DNA of 64,000 nt from Synaphobranchus kaupii (Eukaryota; Chordata; Actinopteri; Anguilliformes; Synaphobranchidae). The position numbers and the translations under genes are program-made. Location: assembly GCA_029718625.1 (NCBI GenBank), contig CM056376.1:90277675-90341674 (forward strand), read 5' to 3'. Below, one piece after another: positions 18,900 to 31,810 of this stretch (its first letter is position 1; each line of letters begins with the position of its first letter). The notes beneath the pieces are model-generated. The model was not told where the DNA came from and ran no database searches. It saw only the letters and a program-made list of their open reading frames with translations.

Positions 18900-19711
18900 A
18901 AGGACCGTGACAGACAGTGATTAACGGAAACTGTGTCGTAATCGTAATGAACTTCTCAACAAGTCTCTCCCGTTCTCGTCAGCACTTCTGCCCAGGAGCT
19001 AAATGTATCGGAGACCATTTGGGAAAAATCGGAGCTTGCTACGTTTTCTGAGTCGCAAGCACTCCTTCTCTTCTGTTTTCTCTCTTTTATCATTAGGAGC
19101 GTTTTCATTTTGGTTTATCACATTTTCTGCTTTTTGTTATCCTGGCGTCATTTTAAGGCACTTTTGTCCATTTAATAAAACCTGTGGTCGGATTTGACAA
19201 TATCTCTGCAGTTTTTGCGCCTGTCACTGCTGAGGAGTTACAAGCCACTGTCATTCACAGATCCTCCGTTGCCCCAGGTGTATCTGCGGCTGTTGTGCGA
19301 GGTTGCGGTATTTATGCTTTTAGCCGAACGCTGTTTAACATCCCTTAGCTGTTTGGGAAGCGCTTATTCTTCTTCATAACAAAGGAATCCTGAACAGCCT
19401 CTTTGTAAACTTGCTTCAACGACATTTTGGGGATTTTTTTTCGCAACCTTGAATCAGATTTCACGAACGTAGGCTATGTGCGTGCTGATTCTCAACGCAT
19501 AGTACACCACAGCTGACTTTTCCGACCAAGGATCAGAGGAAGGTATTTGCCATTTATCGCACGATGGCTGCAGCGCTGTGAGGTTTCTGATGTGCAGCGT
19601 ATTTTCAAGATGTCTTTTTTAGGGATTACACGTGGCGAGCGGCGTTCAGTCAAAGGGCGAGTGGGCTGGTGAAATAGACGAATTTCTTCTCGTTCAGGGG
19701 AACTGGTATCG
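18820..19711 (+). promoter_or_regulatory. tafa5: Probable promoter and 5'UTR of tafa5 exon 1a transcript
   Basis: This is the stretch directly upstream of the exon 1a start codon, more CpG-containing than the intronic flanks, with a half-CRE-like TGCGTCA at about 18862-18868. No clear TATA box was found, so the transcription start is not fixed. If transcription begins near 18.9 kb, the leader would carry upstream ATG frames, including 64 codons from 19003. These could lower translation from 19712. This is position-based inference. Confidence 0.45.
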
Positions 19712-19823
19712 ATGGCTTCGTCCCCAAAGTTGAGAAATCGGAAGGATGCCAACGCCTGGCCGAGAATGTCCTCAACTTTCTGGGCTGTGGTGATATTGAC
19801 CAGCTTGCTTATCATCTACTGCG
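19712..19823 (+). CDS. tafa5: tafa5 alternative first coding exon 1a (TAFA5 isoform-1-type N-terminus)
   Basis: The exon encodes 37 codons plus one base, starting MASSPKLRNRKDANAW and continuing with MSSTFWAVVILTSLLIIYC. I recognise this as the N-terminus of vertebrate TAFA5/FAM19A5 isoform 1, whose mammalian form has the same MxSPxxxxRxDAxAxPxMSSTFWA pattern. TAFA proteins are small secreted chemokine-like neuropeptides. The hydrophobic run at residues 22-36 is the signal or anchor segment, and the mature Cys-rich domain lies in later exons. The donor is TGCG/GTAGGT at 19823/19824, phase 1, and unspliced reading stops at 19829. A second in-frame ATG at 19766 (M19) is a possible alternative start, as the first ATG has T at -3. 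The next exon is not in the window. Exon 1b at 51354 ends in the same phase. Confidence 0.9.
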
Positions 19824-20042
19824 GTAGGTAGCCTTCACTGCATTCCCATACAGCATTAACTTGTTCGGCTAGTGTTTCTGCTCTAAGGTTGTAACCGCTT
19901 TTTTAAAATAACTGCAGCAGGTATGGAGGATTTATGTAAATGCTGGGGTCGTTGCATAGTTTTCTGTAATTGATCTACTTGATTGCGGTTTAGCCACCGT
20001 TTAAGAAAACGCTTAAACCACCTTCGAATAGCATGTAATTTT

Positions 20043-20102
20043 CAACACACACACGGACGCACACACACGCAAGCACGAACGAGCGCGCGCGCACACACAC
20101 AC
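20043..20102. repeat. Imperfect CA/CG dinucleotide repeat
   Basis: An alternating purine-pyrimidine stretch of CA and CG steps with interruptions (acacggacgcacacac, gcgcgcgcacac), about 220 bp downstream of exon 1a. Such sequence can adopt Z-DNA. Confidence 0.8.
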
Positions 20103-20699
20103 TTAAGTGCACTTTTTGATTAAGCACACATCTTGTGGATGACAGAGTTGGTATTAGGGTTTTAGAAAACCCCTGTATATAGAGATAATTCCGGTTGATA
20201 TTCCTGTATCCTTTGGCAGCCTGGAAAGTGCTGAATTAGGCCTCAGGGGTACGCTTCCCCTTCAGCACCCACCTTATCTCACCATAACTTGTCATTTCCA
20301 TGTGAACCTGAGCAGTTCACAGTGTGATGCGTTCAGCTATCCTACACCCTATCCCCCCGCCCCCAACCCTGATTCCTCCAGCTGCACTGTTCAAAAGTCT
20401 TATCGCAAACACCTGAGCACATTAAAGCCTTCTGCACCATCTCAGTACACTAATTGCCAAGGTTTTCCATTGCAAACCTATATAGTACATTTTAATAGAT
20501 GTTCCATCAGGCACAGAGCAGTTGATTTTTTTCCTTTCGGTTCTGATTCTGAACATCACTCTTTCAGGGGCAACAGAGTCCCCAAACTGACCATCTCCAC
20601 AAAACCCCACAAGTAACATGACTCCATAAAGCGATGTGTCACACATGTACTGGTGTTGTAACACAGAATCAAGTGTGGAATTATATCACACAATACGAG

Positions 20700-20840
20700 C
20701 TAGTGGGGCAGTACAGAGGAGCATTGGTGTGGGTGTTGAGCCTGTGACCTGGTGGTTACAGGTGCGAATCTCAGGTGGCGCTTTTTCCCACTTTGCTCAT
20801 GTACAGTACCCCGGAGCAAAGGTGCTTCATTGTGAAATGC
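20700..20840 (+). mobile_element. Degraded tRNA-derived SINE-like fragment
   Basis: The order 'gagcctgtgacctggtggttacaggtgcgaatctc' followed by 'gtacagtaccccggagcaaaggtgcttc' resembles the common fish tRNA-SINE layout: a box-B-like GGTTCGAATC, then GTACCCTTGAGCAAGGTACTT. It is too diverged to name, and its ends are not defined. Confidence 0.4.
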
Positions 20841-23800
20841 TGTGGTTTTGTAATATTGTAATATTCAACTGTTTAACTCGCAGCATGTAAGGCATACATT
20901 CTTTTGGAAGGGTATCTCAGGAAAGGACAATTAATTTGCTTTCTGTAGTGTGTGTGTCTGGAATGAGGCTGATTGGTGCAAATGGATGATATTTTGTATG
21001 TGTGTGGGTGTGTGTGTGTAATATTTTAACACATCACCTTTGATGATGTGCTCAAAGAGAAAGAGCTAATTAATCATTTCCGATGCGGGAGGTGAATGGA
21101 GGATATTTGATCATGGTGGGAGTTCAATCTGCCAGGGCTTTTTTTTCACATATTGGTTAGACCAGGATCTGTTTGCTCATCCTCTGTAACCTGCTGCAGG
21201 TGATTGATCTTCTGTTTGTGTTCAATCAATGTTCTGGGCTACTTCCTTTGGTCAGCAAGCTGAGGCAAATAAATACCTGCTCTGCCTCCTTTTTATCTTT
21301 CGTTCGGGGCCATCTCTCATCCCCCTTTTCCCGACAGCAGATCTAGGAGATGCATTGTAATCGAGTTGTGTTTGCACAAACAACTTTTTGTTGCATTGAA
21401 TGGCCAATATCATGTTTATTCGGTCATTATCTTGGCCTTGGGTAAGGTCTGTTCACACAGAGTCATCAGCATTCCCCTCAGGTAAGAGAGGAAGGCAGAG
21501 GCTGTGTTCTGATATGTTTTGTGATAATACGGGGATATTTGGAGAAATCGTAGCTGGTGTTAGGATTAGTAGGGTGATGACAGAGGCAGAGACATAATAG
21601 CTTGGAACACAATTTTCTGCACTTACAGCGAAACAGAAAACCTCAGTGCACTCTGGCTTTTGGTCATTTTACCCACTCCTGAAATGGCATTGAGCAAGAC
21701 GTGACTGTTTTAGCTTTCAACACTAAACAGGTACACACACACTACCACACACACATCCGTGTCTTTTGACACCATCCCTCTTCCCCTTATGGTCATAGAG
21801 GCAAGAGGCAGACACACCGAGAAAACAGTAGCTGAATGGCAAGTGTGTTTATTATTGCAGTGACTCATGTGGTAGCTGCCTCATAAAATTAGCTTCCTCA
21901 GCTCCTGATTTTAAAATCATATGTCCTCAGAATAGCCAGTCTATAGAGAGAGGGAGAGAGAGAGATGAGGTGGGAGAGGGGGAGGGACAGATCGTGCCAG
22001 AGGGAGTGAGGGAGAGGAAAAATTAAAAACTCATCTTTTGCAATACTGCTAGTGTGATGCCTTAGTTACGTTTTAGAGTGTGAGTTGGCGATGCTTTCTG
22101 ATTATTGATATTGTTTAATGGACCATAAAGATGGATTAGGTGGTGGTGATGGAACACTTTTCTTCTGTCCACTGGCTCCCTCCTCTGGATACAGACTGAC
22201 ATGCATCTGTCGTTTCATCGCTGTATTGTTCTCTTATCAGTCATATTTGTCACAATAGAAAACAGAAGTCAACACGGCCAAAACCTCACATAAAAAGAGC
22301 TTTGTATCGACAACGTTTTTTCACTGTCATAAAAGGTTAAAGGGTAGCAAATGCATAATTCATTATATAACTTGATTGCTTTGCATGTGTGTATATATAA
22401 TTTCCAAACACAATTGTGACACCATTTTAAGGAATCTATCACATATCGCTATAGCTTAAAGGACAAGCTAAAAAGAAACCAAAATATTTTTGGTCATTTT
22501 AGCGAGTTTTGGCCAGGCATAACGTGAAAAGGCCTTTACCATTTATTATTAGAAAATATTTCCATATTGTGCTGCAAAATAAATTAGTTATGACTACAGA
22601 TAGGGTATGTGATATTTATTTAATTTAACCTAGCAATTCTTAATGAAAGCGGACACCTTGTTATTGCAGGTGTCGGAACTTGCTTCCGCTATCAGTGGTT
22701 ATTAAGATTTATGTTCGGCTCAGAAGAAAAATGGCTCTTATCACACCTGCTACATTGCCCATCTCACTTATGGGTTTCTGTCAGATTTGTTTGCTGATGG
22801 ATCATTAACCCCTGTCTCCATTATAAAATCATTCCCTCGTACTGGTCCTGGATCACCGTCACCTTGCGTTTTATGGCCATGACGTACCATCGACAGCAAG
22901 ACAGATGAACCTTATGACAGCCTGGGATTTTCCCCCCAGCGCCATGACCGTGTGTTTCTGAAAGCAGGAGAGGGAAACGACTTATGTTGGCATAAGTGAG
23001 CACAAGCCGGAGTTTCTAAAATGCTGTAGCGGAGTCACCCCGGCGTCATCTCTGAGATCTCTGTAGTCAGAACCCTACATGCTGGACAGTCCCATAATGC
23101 ACTGCTGTATTTGGATTGTGTCCCTCACAGCCCGGAAAAGCACACAGTCTACTTGAAATGTGACTGGCACTATTAACTCGCCAGCATCTCTCCATTCCAT
23201 TAAATCAATATCAAATTTAAATTAGTCTTATTGGAATGGCCGTAAAACATCTTGAGTTTTGTCAAAGCCGAGGATACAGTGGGTTTAGGTTTAATGTGAA
23301 TCCTAACGCTATTATTAATTGTCGCTAAAGGTTAGTCTGTTGCAGTTCAATTAGAAGCAGTATTTTCAGCTTATACCTTTGAGTGTCTCATTCCTATCAT
23401 TCAGCATGTGACAGGCATGCATAGCTGGGTTATAGCCAGGCTTTCTACCATGATGGGCTGTTACTAGGGTTTTTTCAAGTGTCTGGCTGTAAAGTGCTTT
23501 TCATGGGTCTTTTTTCTGTTCTTAAATCTTTTTTCATTCTATAAATTGCTGTTAGTACTACTAAGTGACATGGTAGACAACAGATATGAAAAACAAGTAA
23601 ATAAGGTTTAAAAATTAAACAGAGAAGTGTATGCAGCCTGTCTTTGATTCTATAATTTATAGGCCAAAAGGCCAAAATCACCTTAAAATATGGCTCCATA
23701 GAGGCCAATAGCACCACATTTTGACATTTTGCTAATTTTCAGCACAGCATGAGGAGCTTTCACATGAAACAGACACTGGTATCAAAGGGCAAGTGTACAT

Positions 23801-26608
23801 TTCTTACCCACTGTGCGCAGGTAACTCACAGGAAGTGAGCACAATGTTCCTCAGCCCTGTGACATTTCAGCCCTCTCCCTCCATTTTTAATAACTTGCTG
23901 TAATATAAGGACTCGCTGTAATTTGTGTCTGAATCATCCATTTTTAAAAGTAGCATAATACAGACTTCAAAAATGGAAAATGTCAGACTACTGTAAGGGT
24001 TTCAAAACTTATAATACACAGAACAGCTGATCTTGAGAACAACTAAACATTATTTTAAATTTATATAATTTTGTTTTCTCCTGGACAGATTCATAGATGG
24101 ATCCATTTTCTTTTCTAGATGTGATGATGAATGTGATGTTGAAGTGATGGACAAGGGATTCTAAAAACTTCAAATAACCACAACATATCACAGAGGGTGC
24201 ATCCACTACACACCCACCAAATATCTTTTCAAGAAAATGTCAATAGGTATATTAATATACATCTCAAAGTCAGCTAATAATCTAAATCCACGCCCTCAAC
24301 CCGAGTGCTATCGACGTCATCCAGCCTTACATGTTTGAACTCGGCGAGGAATTAATACAATCAATTAAAAGTAAAATACAGTGCGGCTGCTATAAGGAGA
24401 TGCATATCACATGCTAGCTCGCAATCAAAGTAGGTTAACTTAAACGCTAAGCAGAGTATTGCAACCGTTTGATCTAACATTAGGCTATTTAAAGCAAGCT
24501 AAATTGCAAGGCTAACGTTCCACACAAATCATTACACAATATCGTAAGTTTTATTTCGTTTTTTAAAATTTATTATTATTTAAAGGCACACTCATTAATT
24601 CAGGTTGCTAATCGAACGGAAATTACGTGCATGACAACTAAGTACTTTGGTGGATCATGGTTCTCCGTAGTTATTTTTTTATACTGTAAGCAGCGACAGA
24701 ACAATACGACAAAACCATTTCCAAGGCATGGTGTATTTGTCAAAATCTTAGCTAACTATTTTTTCCCGATATATTTCATGACGAATGAGCACCAAGTAAA
24801 AACGACGAATGAGTTATGAGTTCGTTTCCATGATGATGAGCTGCGCAAGGAGCAAGCTAATGTTACTAGCCAGCACCACGGAGGGGTGGATAAAAAGGTG
24901 GGGAAAGAAATTGGGAGAGGGATAAGGACTGCGGGATAAAAATAAACGCTTTAGCTAACTAACTATTCCAAATCTCAAATTCCAAACAGCTAATCTCAAG
25001 GGCAAGCAAAACTAGTGTCTCAAGTCCACGTCAACTAGGACCCATTTTCGCCTCCACATTTTTTTATTTATTTTTCAGCATACAGGAATAAATAGAAAAA
25101 GATAGACTGAAGTTGAACGAGATTGCAATGGATTGATTCCTCGTGCTTTATTGGTGCTCAATACTTACCTTAATAGCCATAAATAATGTGGGCATAAGCT
25201 TATTATGTATTTTCCTTCTCCATCACTTTAAATTGGCCTAAGCCAATAGCCCACCCTAGCCATATAGTGCCAGCCAGCCTAACAGTAACAATGTAACAGT
25301 TTATTGAAGATAACAATTTCAGAAATTCATTATTTAAAATGTCATAAATACGTTACAGATGTGAACATATGCTCCTTGCTGTAACAAACATGTTTCCCAA
25401 TTAAATTAGGAGGACCTGCCATATTAGAATTTCCACAGTTAAAATTAAATGTAGAAAACATAAATCCTACAATGTCTTATATGAAACTCTTTTTTTGTAC
25501 AGTCCACAGGGACATGTGAAAGTGCATCTTCATTAGTCACAGTTTATATTGTTTTCAACACTAACTTAAATCCATAACTTAGTATTTGTGTCATTGTTAT
25601 TTTTTGTTAAGTTTGTACATTTGAAACATTCTCCTCAGCATTTATGCAGCTGGAATTTTTGAGGATGTAGTATGGTGGAGTACCATTCGACGGCAGTGTC
25701 CCAACCTCTATTCAAACCCACGCAGTTGCATATATTTTCTCCTCCCAGTCTTATCAGTGTTAGCACTCCATTGTTTCTAAAAACAGCCTTCTGTTTACAG
25801 GCCTTGTTCTTAGCAAATCGGACTGCTCGCACATTGTTAAAATGTAAAGAGCGTGATGTTGTCCATTAAAGGGGTTTAAACACAGGGAGGTGACGGCGGT
25901 CACGAGACAGCATTCGCCGTCGCTTCGCGGTGCCCCCTGTGGATCGGCAGTAACACTGCGGTGGACGGAGTCTAATGCCAGGCAGGATGTGTTTAGAAAC
26001 GAATAACGAGACAGACGCGGGAACTGATACAAACGCACGCAGACTTCATTTATTAGACCCTGGGGTCCAATTGCAATTGGGTTTCACTTCCCTGGCTCAG
26101 ACTAGTAGACCGCTGACCTATATTAGAACTGGAATGGATTCTTGGAGCACTGCAGGCACCTTCTGTACTGCAGGCGCCTGTTGTATTTATTCCTCATGTT
26201 CTACAGTGTCTCTGGTCGATCAAGCAAGCTGAGCGTACATATACCCTGACGGCTGAACACCCGAACCAGATTGCGAGATTGGTAACAGTCCCAACACATC
26301 TCCAAATCGGGCAACTATGTGCCGTTCATTCATTTTGTCTGCGTCACTGGCTGCAGCGTCCTTTGGGCTCACATGAATTTGATTACTAATTGCTGCTTAA
26401 AAGCTGCATGTCACATCGTGAATTAATATGAGTTCGATATGATTATTAATGGGTGGTGAAAGACATACATAATAAATGAGTATTGACAGCTTGCAATGAA
26501 GACCTTTTTGCAATGCAAGTTGCTGATGAACTATGTTGACTCGCTGGGGATCATCAGAAAACCATCATCAGATTTTGATTTCAGGCATATCTCTCTCTAT
26601 CTCTCCCT

Positions 26609-26754
<146 letters not shown>

Positions 26755-28261
26755 TAGATACACACAAGTGTGCACATTCACACCCACACATACACAAACA
26801 TGCATGCAAACACACACCTGTGGATTCACATTCAAAAGATAAGAAAACAAGCAGACTGAGCAAGGACTATAACCAGTCTCTTTTCTATTATTCAAAAGCA
26901 GTTCCTTGGAAGAAAGGCCAGTGGCGTCTTTAGTTCCTAGAGGGGCACTTCGATGTGAAACAGCTCCTCACACTGTGACAGGAGCCCTCTGGAACGAGGA
27001 AACGGCAAGCACAAGGAAAATGGACACAATGAGACATAAGTAGATGGATGGCATTGCTCAGCCCAACAATCTCCTTTCCAGGGAATAAACCAGTCTGATA
27101 CAATAAATAAACCAGGGCCACAGACTGGCTGAGGGGATTTAAAATAAAAAGAAGAAGAAGAAGAAAAAAAACCTAAAGCCATAAAAATTAAAAGAGACAA
27201 GGGTGATTTATCTTGAAATCTTGGAGAGACAATCACTTTCTGAAGAAAAAAAAAATAGAATGGGTGGTGTGTGTTGTTATGGAGCTGACAGCACTGAAGT
27301 TGACTCAGAAGTTATACAATACTGAATTACATATACAATCGCACATGTTATTTACAGCGCAGGTGGCCTTCTTTGGATTGCGAATAGTGGTTGAAACCTG
27401 CAACAAAGAGGGGTTACAGCTTATCTGAAGCGCATTGCTATGAAGCCACCATAAGCCAGGTTATTGTATAATAGTGGATGACCATATAGACTGTGGCGCA
27501 CCACAACCTAAATCACGAATCTAAGCTTAGGGAGGTTTGTCTATTAAAGGCTCTGGCAGGTGTAATGCTTATGGTGGTTACAGTCAGGGAAGCAACAAAA
27601 CAACGCGTTTAACAAATAACCATAAAGTATACAGACCATGAATATTCTAATGAAACCGGCACCAGTCCCTTACCTTCATGATGATTTAGTGAGCGTGGCA
27701 GGTTTTTAAATGGTAAAAAGGGGTGTGCACTCTGCCACTGATGAAAAAGCAGGCTGGGACAGAGTAATTCCCTCACACAATTACATTCCGCTAATGTGTC
27801 CAGACTTCAGGAATATGCAGTCGGTAAAGAAAATACTGGTAAGGAATCAATAGTCAGAGCAAAGGGAGGTTTGAACATGGCCGGATATGCAGATATGACC
27901 TCCCACGATCCCACACAAGGAAAAGGAAAACAATCTTTCACTAAATGCAACTGGAAACTGCAATGTGCAACCCTATGCTTCTGGCATTCCTTCCGCCGGA
28001 AATAGACTTAAATTGTGCAATTCTGTGAAATTATTAGACACGTACAGTGCCCTCTACAATTATTGGCACCCCTGGTAAAGATGAGTAAAAAGGGTTATAA
28101 AAAATTCACCGTTTGGTGAATTAGCTTAATCTCACACTCAAAAATTTAGAAAAATCCAACCTTTAATTGAAGCAAATTTAGTCTGAGAAAAAAAAAATCC
28201 CTCATCAAGAAATTATTATTTTTAACAAAACCACGTGTGCCACAATTATTGGCACCCCTGC

Positions 28262-28625
28262 ATTTAATACTTTGTACAACGAACCTCCCTTTGCCAATAA
28301 AACACCACTGAGTCTTCTCCCGTAACATCTAATAAGGTTGGAGAATACAGAGCAAGGAATCTGAGACCATTCCTCTTTACAGAATCTCTCCAGATCATCA
28401 AGAGTCCTAGGTCCTCTCTTGTGCACTCTCCTCTTCAGCTCAGCCCACAGGTTTCAATGGGGTTTAGGTCAGGGGACTGAGATGGCCATGGCAGATGCTT
28501 GATTTTGTGTTCAGTTAACCATTTCTGTGTTGATTTGGACGTATGTTTTGGATCATTGTCCTGCTGGAAGATCCAACGACGACCCAGTTTTAGTTTCCTG
28601 GCAGAGGCAGCCAGATTCAGATTTA
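28262..28625 (-). pseudogene. Tc1 transposase C-terminal remnant
   Basis: On the minus strand, across frame breaks, the reading [20 protein letters not shown] is followed by [14 protein letters not shown] and then a LDDLERFCKEEWSQIP segment ending near CTKY. These are the second and third acidic motifs (DND and DLNPIE) and the C-terminal tail of Tc1/mariner DDE transposases. The first catalytic Asp region and the paired-type DNA-binding domain are missing because unrelated DNA replaces them. In-frame stops and shifts are present. It is inactive. Confidence 0.85.
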
Positions 28626-28629
28626 AAAT

Positions 28630-30325
28630 TTAATGGTAACTTCAAAAAGTAAAATGTAAATGGTGTCAGGTAAGTGAGGATTAGGTAAAATGTGTATTTT
28701 CTGAATCCAGTGGTTCCAACAGTCAATGCCCTTGTTAAAACGTTCGGCACTCTGAATACTGAACACAAGCGATATTGCGTGCTAGAACCCCTCACTTAAC
28801 CTACATTCAAAATAAGTTTTACGTTATTTAATTTAATTATTATTATTAAAAATGACAATCATCAATTAAATCGCCAAATTCTTTGATAGGTAAGTCGAAC
28901 AGTAACCTGGTGGATCAACTAACAAGCCAAAACAAGTTCTAAATCAGGTCTTGAGATTAAATAATTTTATTAAATGAAAACAGTCAATTAGAATAATGAC
29001 TTGAAATCATACATTCACTAAGGAATGTAGGCTGACTACTTATAATTTACCAAAGGGAAGACATTAAACCAGACATTAATTTGAATATACCAGTAAAGAG
29101 AGAGATAAGCCAAAAATTGCCAATATTATTTACCCTCCAGCTGAACAGGAACAAAAGGACACGCACAAGGAACCAAAAAGGATGAACTTCTTCTCTAAAC
29201 AAAGGTGTGGGGAAGGGGGGGGGGGTCATTTATGACAAAGACTGGCTTATCTTTGATGTTTGTGGGAGTGAGTGAGAGAGAGAGACAGAGAGCGACAGAG
29301 ACAGAGATAGAGAGAAGGGGGGGGGGGGGGTACTTTACTTATATCTATATATTAGATATCCTACAATGGAAAAAATGCTTCAGTGTCATGGGTATTTGCA
29401 GCCCCTGCTGTTTCTGCGGTCGTCTTTCTTTTTGGCGTCGTCGGGACGCTCTATCTGATTTTTTCCGCCTCCGTTCCGGTATTCGTATCTTGCCCGACAA
29501 TTATTCTATGCACCTGTTTTGCATTTCCTGTCGGCTATAAATACCTCAGGACTTCTGCATTTCCGCACTTTGATATTGTCTTTGCTAGTTGACAATGAAG
29601 TCGGTAAGGTATAAGATTTGGTCGCTGCATTTCTGGTTCGTACGAATAGGAAACAAAGTCCGGTTTAGAGTTAGGAGAAGGATTTTTTTTTTGTCTTTTT
29701 CTTTCCTTTTTCTCTTTATCCTTTGTACTCTTCTGCCAGTTACCTTTTTGTTCAGCTCGTTTTCACCTAGAGCTGTAGGTAACAGGTTCTAGTTTCATTT
29801 TCATTCTCTCGCCCGTTTATAAAGGGTGTTTCTTTTGTTTTGTTTCACTACCTCTTGTTACACACATACAAGTGTAGTATAGCTGATTTACCCACAGCTT
29901 ACTGTGAACTACAGTCAACATTCATTACTAGGGATAGCTGTTACATTATGGGAAGGATGTGCTTTGTCTTGTCTGTTCTGTAGTGATCTTGATGACGTCT
30001 CTATGCACTTATTGTACGTCGCTTTGGATAAAAGCGTCTGCTAAATGAATGTAATGTAATGTACACCTAATTATTTAGTGCGTGAGGTTCTTTTGTTAGT
30101 TATTCTTGCTGTTTATCGAGATCGCCTCAGTTTTTGGAGGCTGCTTTGTTTTTCCTTGTGCTAGGGAGGTTTTGCTCCCGATTCTGTGTTATCCCAGTCC
30201 TGGTGCAGCTACTTCCGCGTTTTCTGGCGTATCTCTCTAGATACGCTTTTAGAAATCCTTGTCGGTCGCGTTTGGTTCTCCGAACCTTACACTCCCCCTT
30301 ACATTCAGTTACATTTTGTTCATAA
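28630..30325. other. Unidentified insert within the Tc1 element
   Basis: About 1.7 kb between the transposase remnant and the right Tc1 repeat, with no Tc1 similarity. It contains a G-run at about 29216-29225, a GA tract ending in a second G-run (29268-29331), a T-rich tract at about 29680-29725, a TATA-like tataaata at about 29535 and a LINE-type tail at about 30005-30062. The open frames are short and matched nothing I know. Confidence 0.5.
30005..30062 (+). mobile_element. UnaL2/L2-type LINE or SINE 3' tail
   Basis: The segment 'gtcgctttggataaaagcg' then tctgctaaatgaatg followed by TGTAA repeats is the conserved 3' stem-loop and (TGTAA)n tail of UnaL2-like LINEs and the SINEs that borrow their machinery in fish. 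Only the 3' end is recognisable; the upstream 100 bp may also belong to it. A 5'-truncated insertion is the likeliest explanation. Confidence 0.75.
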
Positions 30326-30550
30326 GAATTTCTAGGGGTGCCAATAATTGTGGCACACGTGGTTTTGTTAAAAATAATAATTTCTTGATGAGGGATTTTT
30401 TTTCTCAGAATATATTTACTTAAATTAAAGGTTTTCTCATTTTTTTCAATGTGAGATTAAGCTAATTCACCAAAAGGTGAATTTTTATAACCGTTTTTAC
30501 TCATTTACTCATCTTTACCAGGGGTGCCAATAATTGTGGAGGGCACTGTA

Positions 30551-31180
30551 GTTGTGGTGAATGGACAAAAGTAATCAAATGTATGAGCCTTCCACTCCCT
30601 CCTCCTTAGTTGTTGAGTTTTTCTTTTCTCTGTAAGAGAACAGACAGTTCATGAAATGTTTAACCTTTTGCTGTAACTAATTAATTTCATTTGTGACTTA
30701 TATCTATGGTAGTTCGGTAAGGTCAGCATTTAAAAAATGCATGGACCTTCATCCTGTGGTCATTAATAATTTTTTTTGCAGGGGAGGGGGGCAGGAAGCA
30801 GACCTCTGTAGCACTTCCTTTAGGCATTATGCCAATGGCTACATTACCACCTCCGCAGCTCGGGCGAGCTTTATTAGTGTAATTAGAAAAGGCGCTATAG
30901 ACCTTTTCATAGTCATTCTTTACTCCACTGTTTTCAGTCTGTTCACTGTTTGAACCTCTCTTTGTGTTCCGCAATTTTTGCTAAAACATAGAACACAATG
31001 GTATGCACATGCATTTCCTCTATGTAGAGTTAGTGAACAAAATAAATGGTAACAAAACAGTCCTCCAACAGTGAGGTGTTCTGGCAGTTAAAGCATGTTT
31101 TTCCTGCAGAGAGGGGTGTCTTTGTAGATGTCTTTGCCCCTATCCCACAGAGCAGGAGTAGGCACCCACCGGATCTGAAT
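30551..31180. other. No gene seen
   Basis: About 630 bp of intronic DNA between two transposons; nothing was recognised. Confidence 0.5.
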
Positions 31181-31184
31181 TTAA

Positions 31185-31810
31185 AGGGTAAGTATACTCT
31201 ATCACTTTTTCCCCCGCTGTAAACATGTTTGTATGCCGACCTTATAATGACACTTATCCATACATTCGGTTATTTCAACAATTCTGAAATAATATTGTAT
31301 ATCATAAGAAACTGGTAGAAAAGCGTCTTTGTGCTGACCCTAACGGTTGAAATTTCCTTTCTGCTTCCCACACTGCCCCCGTCCCAATCGTGATGTCAGA
31401 GTACCTCTTTGGAGGTACCTCTACGTCATATGGATAATTGTTGTTGCCCACAATGGAAACAGCCGGCACCTGATTGGTTAAACCCACTATGTTACTTCCG
31501 TTTCGGCTTCACGTTTTTAGACCAGAGCAACGTAGCATCCTGCTCATAAACTCTCTTATTCCACCTAAATAGTCCACTAAAATATGTTTCTGAAAATATT
31601 TGTGAGTGAGTGAGAAATAGGCCATACAGTTGCTGAATCTTGATTCATATTTGATGTGCAATGTCTAGTTTGACAGTTTGATCCGAGTTATACAAAATCA
31701 TTTGGACACAGCTCCTCCGCCCCCGCCCCCACCCCTCTCCTTCGCTCACCCCACAAAGTCTTTTTCTAAATTGTGTAGTAGGCTGAGACAGTGGGTGTAC
31801 TTACTTTATG
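31185..31810. mobile_element. Putative T2/Kolobok-like MITE
   Basis: The left end is TTAA (31181-31184) followed by AGGGTAAGTATACTC, which fits a TTAAAGGRR terminus. A degraded complementary end, gtgtacttactttatg, lies at about 31795-31810. It is about 625 bp with no coding capacity. The right end is diverged, so the boundary is approximate. Confidence 0.45.

Larger units (their letters stand above)
28045..30548 (-). mobile_element. Tc1-like IR/DR transposon with a 1.7-kb unrelated middle
   Basis: TA-flanked (28043-28044 and 30549-30550). Both ends carry long inverted repeats of about 215 bp, each with an outer cagtgccctc...attattggcacccctgg unit and an inner cacaattattggcacccctg unit, the IR/DR arrangement of Sleeping Beauty-like Tc1s. 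After the left repeat, the C-terminal part of a transposase is readable on the minus strand. From about 28630 to about 30325 the sequence is unrelated, so the N-terminal two thirds of the gene are replaced. A LINE-type 3' tail sits inside that insert. Confidence 0.88.

Noticed and set aside
22336..22470. TTAAAGGG and TTAAAGGAC motifs, also single ones at about 25867 and 36458
   Set aside because: They resemble T2 ends, but no matching inverted partner was found; short AT-rich motifs are expected by chance.
29205..29792. Open frames with hydrophobic stretches in the Tc1 insert
   Set aside because: T-rich composition explains the Phe/Leu/Ser-rich peptides; no family match, conserved motif or splice context.
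28630..30325. Insert as an LTR retrotransposon or viral remnant
   Set aside because: No paired LTRs, primer-binding site or polymerase motifs could be shown; only a LINE-type tail is recognisable.
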